From Ruegeria arenilitoris (GTDB lineage Bacteria; Pseudomonadota; Alphaproteobacteria; Rhodobacterales; Rhodobacteraceae): 64,000 nt of DNA. The first letter of the stretch is position 1; each line of letters starts with the position of its first letter. The notes beneath the pieces are model-generated. The model had not been told where the DNA came from, ran no database searches, and was given only the letters and a program-made list of their open reading frames with translations. A program made the translations under genes and the position numbers. The stretch lies in contig NZ_WPZQ01000002.1 in the NCBI RefSeq assembly GCF_013030265.1, positions 1 through 64,000 of the forward strand, in the 5' to 3' direction. Shown here in pieces: positions 25,140 to 33,660 of the stretch.

Positions 25140-26570
25140 TTGCGGGGCGACAGATTGGTCATCTCATCACTGGCAGACAGTCTTGTGCGCGGCGTCGAAA
25201 CCGTGGGCGACCGGGTATCTGAGACGCTGTTCGAGCCTGTTATCCGTCTGGGCGTCACCGGATTGGCGCGATCGGGAAAGACGGTTTTCATCACATCATT
25301 GGTCGCCAACCTGCTGGACCGCGGACGTATGACCGGGCTGGTCGCGCAGCAGGAGGGGCGGATTAACGCTGCGTATCTGCAGCCACAGCCAGACGATACA
25401 GTTCCCCGGTTCGATTTCGAATCCCATCTCTCAGACCTGACCGGACCGGAGCCGCACTGGCCGGACAGTACGCGCGCTGTGTCAGAGCTGCGTTTGTCTT
25501 TCAAGGCGCGCCCTGCTGGTTTGCTGTCAGGTCTGCAGGGGCCGCGTAAGATTCATCTGGATATCGTCGATTATCCCGGCGAATGGTTGCTTGATCTGGC
25601 ATTGCTCGAGAAATCTTACGAAGAGTGGTCGCACGAGACGCTTGAGAGGATTGAGAGACGCCCGCAGGCTGCTGAATTTCTGGCGCAGGCAAAGGCAGTT
25701 GACCTTGCAGGCCCTCATGAGGAGCCCACAGCTCAGGCGTTGGCTGGTTTGTTCACCACCTATCTGAACGCAGCCCGAGAAGCCGGGTTCTATGATTGCA
25801 CGCCAGGGCGGTTCATCTTGCCGGGCGATTTGGCCGGATCCCCGGTTTTGACATTTGCACCTCTGCCAGTTTCTGGCCCGTCGCGTCGGCGAACGCTGCA
25901 GCGCGAGATGGAACGGCGCTACGAGGCCTACAAATCGCAGGTGGTCAAACCGTTCTTTCGCGATCACTTTGCCCGGATCGATCGGCAGGTTGTTCTGGTT
26001 GATGCGCTGGGCGCGATCCACAAGGGACCACAGGCCGTAGAAGATATGCGTCGTGCAATGGCGGATATTCTGTCTGCCTTCCGACCGGGGCGGAATGCCT
26101 GGCTGAGCCAGATGCTGCTTGGTAAACGGGTTGAGCGCATTCTATTTGCGGCCACCAAAGCGGATCACCTTCATCATCTTCAGCACCCGCGCCTGACCGC
26201 GATTATGGAGGCGTTGACGCGAGAGGCCCGTGATCGCGCCAAGTTTGCCGGGGCCGAAACTGCAGCGCTGTCGTTGGCAGCTCTCCGCGCGACCACGGAA
26301 GAAATGCGCAGTCACGATGGGGTGGAATTGCCCTGCGTTCGTGGCACTTTGTTGGAAAGCGGAAAGAAGGCAGCTTTTTACCCGGGGGATTTACCGGAAG
26401 ATCCCGCCCATCTGCTGACGCCAGCGCGCAACGGTGCCGAAGGCTGGCTGGGGGAGGACTATGGGTTTATGGCCTTCGCTCCGGCAAAGCTGACCCTTCG
26501 ACCTGGGGATGGCCCGCCACATATTCGTCTGGACCGCGCTGCGCAGTTTCTGATCGGAGATCGCCTGTGA
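25140..26570 (+). CDS. ycjX: YcjX-family P-loop protein
   Basis: 476 residues with Walker A GLARSGKTVFI near residue 38, followed by the family's IDVVDYPGEWLLDL-type segment. YcjX proteins are GTP-binding proteins of poorly known function, linked to stress response in enterobacteria. No ATG is available: a stop codon lies just upstream and the candidate starts are TTG at 25140 and TTG at 25155. GTGA overlaps the following GNAT gene; the YcjF gene comes next. Confidence 0.92.
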   Translation: MRGDRLVISSLADSLVRGVETVGDRVSETLFEPVIRLGVTGLARSGKTVFITSLVANLLDRGRMTGLVAQQEGRINAAYLQPQPDDTVPRFDFESHLSDLTGPEPHWPDSTRAVSELRLSFKARPAGLLSGLQGPRKIHLDIVDYPGEWLLDLALLEKSYEEWSHETLERIERRPQAAEFLAQAKAVDLAGPHEEPTAQALAGLFTTYLNAAREAGFYDCTPGRFILPGDLAGSPVLTFAPLPVSGPSRRRTLQREMERRYEAYKSQVVKPFFRDHFARIDRQVVLVDALGAIHKGPQAVEDMRRAMADILSAFRPGRNAWLSQMLLGKRVERILFAATKADHLHHLQHPRLTAIMEALTREARDRAKFAGAETAALSLAALRATTEEMRSHDGVELPCVRGTLLESGKKAAFYPGDLPEDPAHLLTPARNGAEGWLGEDYGFMAFAPAKLTLRPGDGPPHIRLDRAAQFLIGDRL

Positions 26571-27022
26571 CCGTTACCCTAAGACCCGCGCGCAGCACGG
26601 ATGCAGGTACGACAGGCATGATCCTGCATGGGTTTGCGCAGGAAAACGATTGGATGCCAAATCTCCATACCTGTGCCGAAACGATAGCGTTTTGTGGCTA
26701 CATGATCGATCAGGGCTGGGTAACTGTCGCTGATGATGATGGCGATGTCGTAGGGTTTCTGGCGCTAAAGGGTTCGGAAATCCACTCGTTGTACCTGACA
26801 TCCTCCGCGCGTCGAAAGGGGATAGGGCGACAACTGCTGAATCTTGCAAAGTCTCAGCATTCTGAATTGTCATTGTTCGCTTTTCAGGCAAATGAACCAG
26901 CCCTTCGGTTTTACAGACAGAATGGTTTTGTTGAAATTGCGCGCAGCGATGGAGCAGACAATGATGAAAACCTGCCCGACATCAAATTTGCCTGGCGAAA
27001 AGAGGGTTTGAACGATGGCTAA
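26567..27022 (+). CDS. GNAT-family N-acetyltransferase
   Basis: 151 residues from GTG 26567. Motif A is SLYLTSSARRKGIGRQLLNLAK, and the C-terminal FYRQNGFVEIARSDG is also typical. It sits between ycjX and ycjF with 4- and 8-nt overlaps, so all three should be translated together. The substrate is unknown. Confidence 0.87.
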   Translation: MTVTLRPARSTDAGTTGMILHGFAQENDWMPNLHTCAETIAFCGYMIDQGWVTVADDDGDVVGFLALKGSEIHSLYLTSSARRKGIGRQLLNLAKSQHSELSLFAFQANEPALRFYRQNGFVEIARSDGADNDENLPDIKFAWRKEGLNDG

Positions 27023-28007
27023 AGGTCCGGTTCTGATTGATCTCGAAGATGATGCCGGGCCAGCAACGGATGTATCTGATGCGCCTCCGGTCCCTGACAT
27101 AGCGCAGCCGCAAGGGCAGGCTATGCAGGCTGCAGCGCGTTTGGCATCTCGTAAGCCATCGGTCTTGTCGCGGTGGTTCTGGGGGCTGGCACTTGCTGTG
27201 GTCGGAGCGGCGATTTCGGTGGCGGCATGGGATTTCGCCACGTCTCTGGTTGCGCGTGCACCAGTTTTGGGATGGATCGTTACAGTATTGATCGGCGCCT
27301 TGGTGCTTGTCGGGCTGATCATTGCTTTGCGCGAGTTGGCTGCAATTGGCCGCCTGTCCCGTGTGGATGGAATGCGCCGCGCCGCTGATACTGCGCTGGC
27401 AGATGCTGATCTGGGGCAAGCGCGCACGGTCACGAACCGCCTGATCTCGTTCTACAAGGGGCGTGAGGAAACCCGCTGGGGGCGGGAGCGCCTGTCTGAG
27501 CGGATGGAGGAGCAGTTCGATGCCTCCGGGCTGCTGGTATTGGCCGAAGATGAGCTACTAGCGCCATTGGACGCTGCAGCCAGCCGAGAGGTTGAGGCGG
27601 CAGCACGGCAGGTGGCCACGGTTACTGCGCTGGTGCCCCTTGCGTTGGCGGATGTCGTGACGGCCCTGGCATCTTCGCTGCGTATGATCCGCCGGATTGC
27701 GGAAATCTATGGCGGTCGCGCCGGATTTTTGGGTAGCTGGCGTTTGACTCGGGCAGTGTTTGTTCACCTCGTTGCGACAGGGGCTGTGGCCGTTGGTGAT
27801 GATCTGCTCGAGCCGGTTCTTGGTGGCTCGGTCCTTAGTAAACTGTCCCGGCGTTTTGGCGAGGGCCTTGTAAATGGTGCCTTGTCTGCCCGTGTCGGGG
27901 TTGCCGCGATGGAGGTTTGTCGCCCGTTACCATTTTCCGAACGGCACAAACCATCGACCCGTGGTATGGTTAAACGTGCCTTGAGCGGGTTGTTTTCAAA
28001 GGGTTGA
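27015..28007 (+). CDS. ycjF: YcjF-family (TIGR01620) inner-membrane protein
   Basis: 330 residues with two adjacent membrane segments (about 55-105: WFWGLALAVVGAAIS, then VLGWIVTVLIGALVLVG) followed by a helical C-terminal domain (DUF697-like: ATVTALVPLALADVVTALASSLRMIRRIAEIYGGR). Its function is unknown; it is regularly adjacent to ycjX, as here. Confidence 0.9.
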   Translation: MAKGPVLIDLEDDAGPATDVSDAPPVPDIAQPQGQAMQAAARLASRKPSVLSRWFWGLALAVVGAAISVAAWDFATSLVARAPVLGWIVTVLIGALVLVGLIIALRELAAIGRLSRVDGMRRAADTALADADLGQARTVTNRLISFYKGREETRWGRERLSERMEEQFDASGLLVLAEDELLAPLDAAASREVEAAARQVATVTALVPLALADVVTALASSLRMIRRIAEIYGGRAGFLGSWRLTRAVFVHLVATGAVAVGDDLLEPVLGGSVLSKLSRRFGEGLVNGALSARVGVAAMEVCRPLPFSERHKPSTRGMVKRALSGLFSKG

Positions 28008-28061
28008 TCTGTCGCAAGGTCCTGGCCTGCCGAACCCCGCAAAATGGGGAAGGAGCCAGCC

Positions 28062-28772
28062 ATGACCGATCACGGACACAGCCAGCAGGAAATCACGGCA
28101 CGGATCAATGCGCCGCCCGGGCGGGGTGTGTTGCGTGATGTTGTGTATGGTGGGATCGATGGATCTGTGACCACCTTTGCGATCGTCGCGGGTGTTGCCG
28201 GAGCAGGTTTGTCGCCATTCGTAATCGTTGCTCTTGGTCTGGCCAATGTGCTGGCAGACGGGTTTTCGATGGCTGCAGGCAATTACTCAGGCACCAAGGC
28301 TGAACTGGACAATATCCGACGCATCCGCGCCATAGAGGAAAGGCATATCGAGCTTTATCCCGAAGGCGAGCGGGCAGAAGTGAAGGAAATACTCGCGCAA
28401 AAAGGGCTTTCTGGCGAGGTGCTCAATGAAGCGACCGAGGCAATCACTGCCAGTCGGGAAAACTGGATTAGCCTGATGCTGGAGGGCGAATACGGATTGG
28501 GTAGCGTTGATCCCCATCCAATCAAAGCGGCGACGGCGACTTTTTTTGCCTTTCTCGCGGCTGGCATGATCCCGCTCCTGCCATTCCTGCTTTCTCTGGA
28601 TGGTGCCTTTGTTATCTCGGCCTGGCTCACGATGGGTGTTTTCTTTGCGATCGGGGCTTTGAAAAGCCGGTGGTCTCTGTCTCCTTGGTGGCGCTCAGGG
28701 CTGGAAACTTTTTTGATTGGCGGTGCGGCAGCTTCGATCGCCTACTTGGTTGGATCGCTGTTCCATCCATGA
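28062..28772 (+). CDS. VIT1/CCC1 family membrane transporter
   Basis: 236 residues from ATG 28062, which follows a good AAGGAG; an ATG 18 nt upstream is less likely. LRDVVYGGIDGSVTTFAIVAGVAGA and LADGFSMAAGNYSGTKAE are signatures of the VIT1/CCC1 iron and manganese transporters. A cytoplasmic segment (about 80-140) rich in Glu, as in metal-binding domains of this family, precedes three more membrane segments. Iron or manganese is the probable substrate. Confidence 0.9.
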   Translation: MTDHGHSQQEITARINAPPGRGVLRDVVYGGIDGSVTTFAIVAGVAGAGLSPFVIVALGLANVLADGFSMAAGNYSGTKAELDNIRRIRAIEERHIELYPEGERAEVKEILAQKGLSGEVLNEATEAITASRENWISLMLEGEYGLGSVDPHPIKAATATFFAFLAAGMIPLLPFLLSLDGAFVISAWLTMGVFFAIGALKSRWSLSPWWRSGLETFLIGGAAASIAYLVGSLFHP

Positions 28773-28856
28773 GGGCAGTTGATGTCGCAGTTTGCGCGGT
28801 GGTGCTGGTGCGCGCGGATCAATCAGATACTGTCGTGAAAACGGATTTGAGTGGTC

Positions 28857-30173
28857 ATGCCGCAAAAGAGATTACACGGAAAACGCGTTCTGGTTTTGGG
28901 GGCTTACGGGTTTATCGGAGCTGCAGTCACAAGGGCGCTTCAGTCTGAAGGCGCAAGCGTAACCGGCATGGTGCGCGATGCGCGAACAGGGGCAAAGGTC
29001 TTGCCGGGCGTCACGCTTGTAGAGGGTGATCTGAGGGATTTTCTGGATCCTGAGGATTGGCGATCCCGTCTGAACAACGTTGATGCGGTGGTGAATTGCG
29101 CAGGTGCGCTGCAAGACGGCGGGGTCGATGATCTTGAGATTGTGCATCACAAAGCCATCGCTGCTTTGGGGCAGGCTTGTGCCGAGTTGGGCATTTCAAT
29201 TGTCCAGATTTCAGCCATCGGGGCCGAGCCTGATGCAACGACTGATTTCATGCGAACCAAGGCCGCAGGCGATGCAGCGCTCCGTATCTGTGGAGCTCCT
29301 GTATGGATACTCAAACCGGGTTTGGTAATCGGACAGAGCGACTACGGCGGGACTGCGCTCTTAAGGATGCTGGCGGCAATCCCGCTGGTGCAGCCGATCG
29401 CTTACCCGGCAACGCCGGTTCAGTGTGTTGGCATGGCCGATCTGTGCGGTGCTATCGCTGCGACTGTTGCAGGTGAGTTGCCTCAGGGAGCCTATGATCT
29501 CGTTGAAGATGCTGAACATCCGCTGTCTGACGTGCTCGCGGCGATGCGTCGGTGGCTGGGTTTCCCGGCGGCTCGGCTGACGGTTGGGGTGCCGGTGTGG
29601 ACGACCCGCTTGGTCGCATCCTTGGCGGATTTTCTGGGAAATCTTGGATGGCGTTCGCCGTTGCGCAGTACCGCCATGACGGTCATGGCGGATGGGGTCA
29701 CGGGCGACCCGGAACCATATCGTAAGGCTGCGGGTGCATCGCTGGCCTCAATGGATGAGGTCTTTAGCCGCCTGACCTGCGCACGTGAACATCGGTTGAC
29801 GGCGCGTATAACCCTGTTGATGCCTCTGGTAATCGCGGTGCTGAGCCTGTTCTGGGTGTTGTCCGGTGTCCTTGGTCTGACCGGATTATCCCAGGCCAAA
29901 TCGGTTCTTCTTGATGCAGGTTGGTCTGCCCCGTCCGCAGCGGTCAGCGTCGTGTTCTGGTCGCTTGTTGACATCGCTCTGGGTCTGGCTCTGTTGTGGC
30001 GTCCATGGGCGGGACGGGTATGCCTTTTGCAATGCGCTGTTGCATTGTTCTATCTGTTGGCCGCGACCGTTGCCGCTCCGACTCTTTGGGGTGACCCTCT
30101 TGGACCTCTGGTCAAGATCCTGCCGGCGATGATGCTGTCTTTGGTTGCGTGGCCAATGTTGGAGAGCAGGTAG
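28857..30173 (+). CDS. NAD(P)-binding SDR-like protein fused to a DoxX-like membrane domain
   Basis: 438 residues. The N-terminal part has the GAYGFIGAAVTRALQ dinucleotide-binding motif and an NmrA/epimerase-like fold (to about 290). The C-terminal part has four hydrophobic segments (from LLMPLVIAVLSLFWVLSG) of DoxX type. It may be a membrane-anchored dehydrogenase or ubiquinone-linked protein; the substrate is unknown. Start ATG 28857 was preferred over GTG 28851. Its TAG stop overlaps the next GTG start by one base. Confidence 0.85.
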   Translation: MPQKRLHGKRVLVLGAYGFIGAAVTRALQSEGASVTGMVRDARTGAKVLPGVTLVEGDLRDFLDPEDWRSRLNNVDAVVNCAGALQDGGVDDLEIVHHKAIAALGQACAELGISIVQISAIGAEPDATTDFMRTKAAGDAALRICGAPVWILKPGLVIGQSDYGGTALLRMLAAIPLVQPIAYPATPVQCVGMADLCGAIAATVAGELPQGAYDLVEDAEHPLSDVLAAMRRWLGFPAARLTVGVPVWTTRLVASLADFLGNLGWRSPLRSTAMTVMADGVTGDPEPYRKAAGASLASMDEVFSRLTCAREHRLTARITLLMPLVIAVLSLFWVLSGVLGLTGLSQAKSVLLDAGWSAPSAAVSVVFWSLVDIALGLALLWRPWAGRVCLLQCAVALFYLLAATVAAPTLWGDPLGPLVKILPAMMLSLVAWPMLESR

Positions 30174-30652
30174 TGGACCCCGATCTGATCCTGCGCTGGC
30201 TGCATGTCATTGGTGCTTGTGTCTTGCTGGGAACGGGTGCGGGCATCGCGTTCTTTATGCTGATGGCGCATCGCAGCCGGGATCCGCGTATCATTGCGCA
30301 TACAGCCAGTATCGTGGTTTTGGCTGATCTGTTGTTCACGACGTCAGCCGTCATTCTGCAGCCGATTACCGGATTTCTGCTGGCGTGGAGGCTGGGATGG
30401 TCATTGTCCGAGGGATGGATTGCTCTGTCGCTGCTGCTTTATGTTTTTACAGGTTTGTTCTGGCTTCCAGTGGTCTGGATACAGCTGCGTTTACGTGACT
30501 ATGCCCGGCGTGCAGCGGGAAATGGCGAAGAACTGCCAGATGCCTATCATCAATTGTTTCGCATCTGGTTTGCCTGCGGATTTCCCGCGTTTGTTGCAGT
30601 GTTGGCGATTATCTGGCTGATGCTGGAGCGTCCCGACATAGCCTTGTTCTGA
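30173..30652 (+). CDS. DUF2269 family integral membrane protein
   Basis: 159 residues with four predicted membrane segments; the start VDPDLILRWLHVIGACVLLGTGAGIA and AHTASIVVLADLLFTTSA are family-like. It begins at GTG within TAGTG, overlapping the SDR-DoxX gene by one base, so the two are co-translated. Function unknown. Confidence 0.82.
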   Translation: MDPDLILRWLHVIGACVLLGTGAGIAFFMLMAHRSRDPRIIAHTASIVVLADLLFTTSAVILQPITGFLLAWRLGWSLSEGWIALSLLLYVFTGLFWLPVVWIQLRLRDYARRAAGNGEELPDAYHQLFRIWFACGFPAFVAVLAIIWLMLERPDIALF

Positions 30653-30754
30653 TACCGACTAGCCTACAACAAAACAAATCTAACTGGATTTCCAGACTAT
30701 TACCCGGTGCCCGTTCAATGTAGGTTCAGGCCGATTATCTCCGGAGGTATTTTT

Positions 30755-33496
30755 TTGGAGTCCCTACTCGTCCTCATTGGCCTGATTGTTCTGGCCATAC
30801 CCATTTCGATCATTGTGTTGTTGGTCGGTCAGTCCCGTTTGCGTAAACGGGTTGAACAACTCGAACATCAGCTCACGGAGATGTCGATGGGCGCGACTGA
30901 GCGAGCGCCTACTACATCACCCATGTCAGCCGCTGAGCAGGAACTTTCCGAGGAGGAAAAAGAACAGTCGAAACCTGCGCCATGGTCTGCACCAAAGACC
31001 GAAGAGATGCCTGCGGCGGTTGAGAGTGAACAAACCGACATGACCGCCGTTGAGGCCGAAGAAGAAGACAGTGGAGCGATTGTCTTTCGCGGGGATCGGA
31101 TTGCGGCGCTGGGCGCTTGGCTGCGCGAGAATTGGTTTTATGCGGTCTCTGCTCTTTCACTGGCTCTCGCAGGTATATTCCTTGTCCAATATGGCGTTGA
31201 AAATGGCCTGCTGCCGCCCACTGCCCGTGTTCTGGCCGCGCTGGCCTTTGGTGCAGCTCTGATCGTAGCAGGTGAAGTGGTACGCCGCCGGTTCGGCGAC
31301 GATGAGGACTCGGCCACCGCCTATTTGCCGTCGGTATTCTCGGGCGCAGGGCTTGTGACGCTGTTTGGGGGCGTACTGTCCGCACGACAGCTATATGATC
31401 TGATTGGCCCCGAAACCGCATTGTTTGGAATGGTCGTGATTGCACTGACGGGGCTGGTGCTGGGTTGGTTTCATGGCCCGCTATTGGCCGCTGTTGGTCT
31501 GATCGGAGCTTTCGCAGCACCTTTCATGGTTGGTGGCTCATCGAATGATCCTTCATGGCTTTACGGATATTTTTTCGTGATCGCCGTGCTGGGGCTGGGC
31601 ATCGATACCGTCCGCCGATGGGCCTGGATTTCGGTGCTTACGCTGGTTGGGTCTTACGCAACGGCCTTGCTGCTGGTCTTGTCGTCGCCATCAACTGAAC
31701 CAGCATATCTGACATTTGCCACAGTTCTTGCGCTGATTACGATCGCAATTCCGGTCAGGCGGTTGATCCCCGATCACTCGGGACTGATGGTTTTGGAGAC
31801 TATCCAGCGCAAGAAAGGGGGGGCTTGGCCTGAATTCCCAACCCGGCTGGCTTTTGGGGCAGTGGTTGCCAGTTCCGTGATCCTCTCGCTTCACTGGGCA
31901 GACTCGTCTTCGGAGTTCTGGCTTGGCATAGTCTTGTTCGTTGCATTGCTGTTTGCGCTGATCATCTGGGCAAAGGATGCACGCGCCCTGAAGGACCTGG
32001 TTGTGTTCCCTGCTGCGGGTCTTGTGTGGTCGGTTTTTTCACACGGGATGGACGGAGGTTCTGTTGAACGGGCGTTTGCGGCGACCTACGCGGAAACCGC
32101 CGAGGCCGACTATCCGATGGTCGTTACTATCTTGGTCGCGTTGGGCGCGGTGATCACACTGCTTGCCGCATGGCGTTCCTTCATGGGCGGGCGTTATGCT
32201 GTTGTCTGGGCAGGGGGCGCTGCAGTGTTCGCGCCAGTGATGGCAATCGGGCTGGAAATCGGCTGGAACCCTGCGCAGGTGATCGGAGCCTACCCATGGG
32301 CTCTGCATGCCATTGCACTGGGCGCAGTGATGGTGGTTCTGGCCGAGCGGTTTGCGCGAATTGACGGTGAATACCGCTTGCGCACAGCCTTGGTCACTCT
32401 TTCAGCTCTGTCCTGCCTGACCTTCGCCTGTGTAATTGTCCTCAGTTCGGCCGCGCTGACAGTTGCGCTTGTCGTAACGGTGGTGATCGCCGCTGCTTTG
32501 GACCGAAAATTCACACTGCCGCCGATGAGTTGGTTTATTTGGGCCGGAGTGTTTTCAATCACGGTAAGGCTGGTCCTCAATCCAGGTCTTGAGTGGGCGG
32601 ATACAGCACCGTTGCTCGAAATGACATTTGTCTATGGCGCGGCAGTTATTGGCTTCCTGATCGGATGGTGGCTGCTTAGGCCACTCACGCGGCCGGTGGC
32701 TGTGCTGTTGCTGGAAAGCGCCGCATGGGCGACCGGTGGCATATTGCTGTCTCTGCTGCTGATGCGCTGGCTCGAGGGGTTCGGCGAAGGCGGGGCTCAG
32801 AGCAGTCCGTGGGGGCTTGGGTTGCTTTCCGTGATCTGGCTGCTGCTGGCCTATGCTCAGGTTCAGAGGTTCGAGCTGGGCGGTAAGCTGAACTACGCAC
32901 GCTATCTGCTTGCGGGCTTTTTCGCGGCACATGGTGTGGTGCGTTTGGCAGAGGCGCTGATCGAACAAAACCCGCTGCTCCATCTCTACGTCGATCCGGT
33001 GCTTGGCCCCCCGATCCTGAACACGCTTGCGGTGGCCTATCTGTTACCCGCGCTGGTCATCGGGCTTTCAGCGTGGCGGATTCCGTCGATGCCCTTGAGG
33101 CTGAAACAGATCAGCTACATTGCTGCAGGCGCGCTTGCAGCATTTTGGCTGGGGCTTGCGATCCGCCACTTTTGGCAGGGGCCCGAGGGTATGTACGAGG
33201 GCAATGGTGTCACGCAGCCCGAATTGTACACCTACACCCTGACGCTGTTGGTTATTGGCGCAATCTTGTTCTACCAGTCGCTCGCTCGTCAGTCCGATCT
33301 GATGCGCAAGGCAGGATTGGTAGTGATCGGCCTTGCCGTGGCCAAGGTGTTCCTGATCGATATCGCGGGTCTGGGCGGGCTGATCCGGGTGTTCTCGTTG
33401 CTGGCGCTTGGGCTTGCTCTGGCGGGTTTGGCATGGCTCAATCGTTGGGCCAAGCTGCGCCATTCGCCGCAGGAGGCAGAACCTCTGGACCATTAG
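30755..33496 (+). CDS. DUF2339 large polytopic membrane protein
   Basis: 913 residues from TTG 30755, chosen because CCGGAGG lies 7 nt upstream (an upstream start at 30707 lacks this). A first membrane segment (LESLLVLIGLIVLAIPIS) is followed by a charged linker of about 100 residues rich in Glu and Pro, then roughly 24 hydrophobic segments with WLRENWFYAVSALSLALAGIF at their start, as in DUF2339 proteins. The function is unknown. It stands alone before ileS. Confidence 0.87.
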   Translation: MESLLVLIGLIVLAIPISIIVLLVGQSRLRKRVEQLEHQLTEMSMGATERAPTTSPMSAAEQELSEEEKEQSKPAPWSAPKTEEMPAAVESEQTDMTAVEAEEEDSGAIVFRGDRIAALGAWLRENWFYAVSALSLALAGIFLVQYGVENGLLPPTARVLAALAFGAALIVAGEVVRRRFGDDEDSATAYLPSVFSGAGLVTLFGGVLSARQLYDLIGPETALFGMVVIALTGLVLGWFHGPLLAAVGLIGAFAAPFMVGGSSNDPSWLYGYFFVIAVLGLGIDTVRRWAWISVLTLVGSYATALLLVLSSPSTEPAYLTFATVLALITIAIPVRRLIPDHSGLMVLETIQRKKGGAWPEFPTRLAFGAVVASSVILSLHWADSSSEFWLGIVLFVALLFALIIWAKDARALKDLVVFPAAGLVWSVFSHGMDGGSVERAFAATYAETAEADYPMVVTILVALGAVITLLAAWRSFMGGRYAVVWAGGAAVFAPVMAIGLEIGWNPAQVIGAYPWALHAIALGAVMVVLAERFARIDGEYRLRTALVTLSALSCLTFACVIVLSSAALTVALVVTVVIAAALDRKFTLPPMSWFIWAGVFSITVRLVLNPGLEWADTAPLLEMTFVYGAAVIGFLIGWWLLRPLTRPVAVLLLESAAWATGGILLSLLLMRWLEGFGEGGAQSSPWGLGLLSVIWLLLAYAQVQRFELGGKLNYARYLLAGFFAAHGVVRLAEALIEQNPLLHLYVDPVLGPPILNTLAVAYLLPALVIGLSAWRIPSMPLRLKQISYIAAGALAAFWLGLAIRHFWQGPEGMYEGNGVTQPELYTYTLTLLVIGAILFYQSLARQSDLMRKAGLVVIGLAVAKVFLIDIAGLGGLIRVFSLLALGLALAGLAWLNRWAKLRHSPQEAEPLDH

Positions 33497-33660
33497 GCAA
33501 GGGCGTCCTATAAGCGCGGCCATGTATGACCGTCTGGCCATCATTATTCGAATTATATCCCCGGCGCTCTGATATCGCGAGACGCCGGGCAAAGGTGCTT
33601 GAGATTTCGCACTGACCGCTTCGATCCATTCACGACAAGATCACTCTGAGGACGCCCCCC

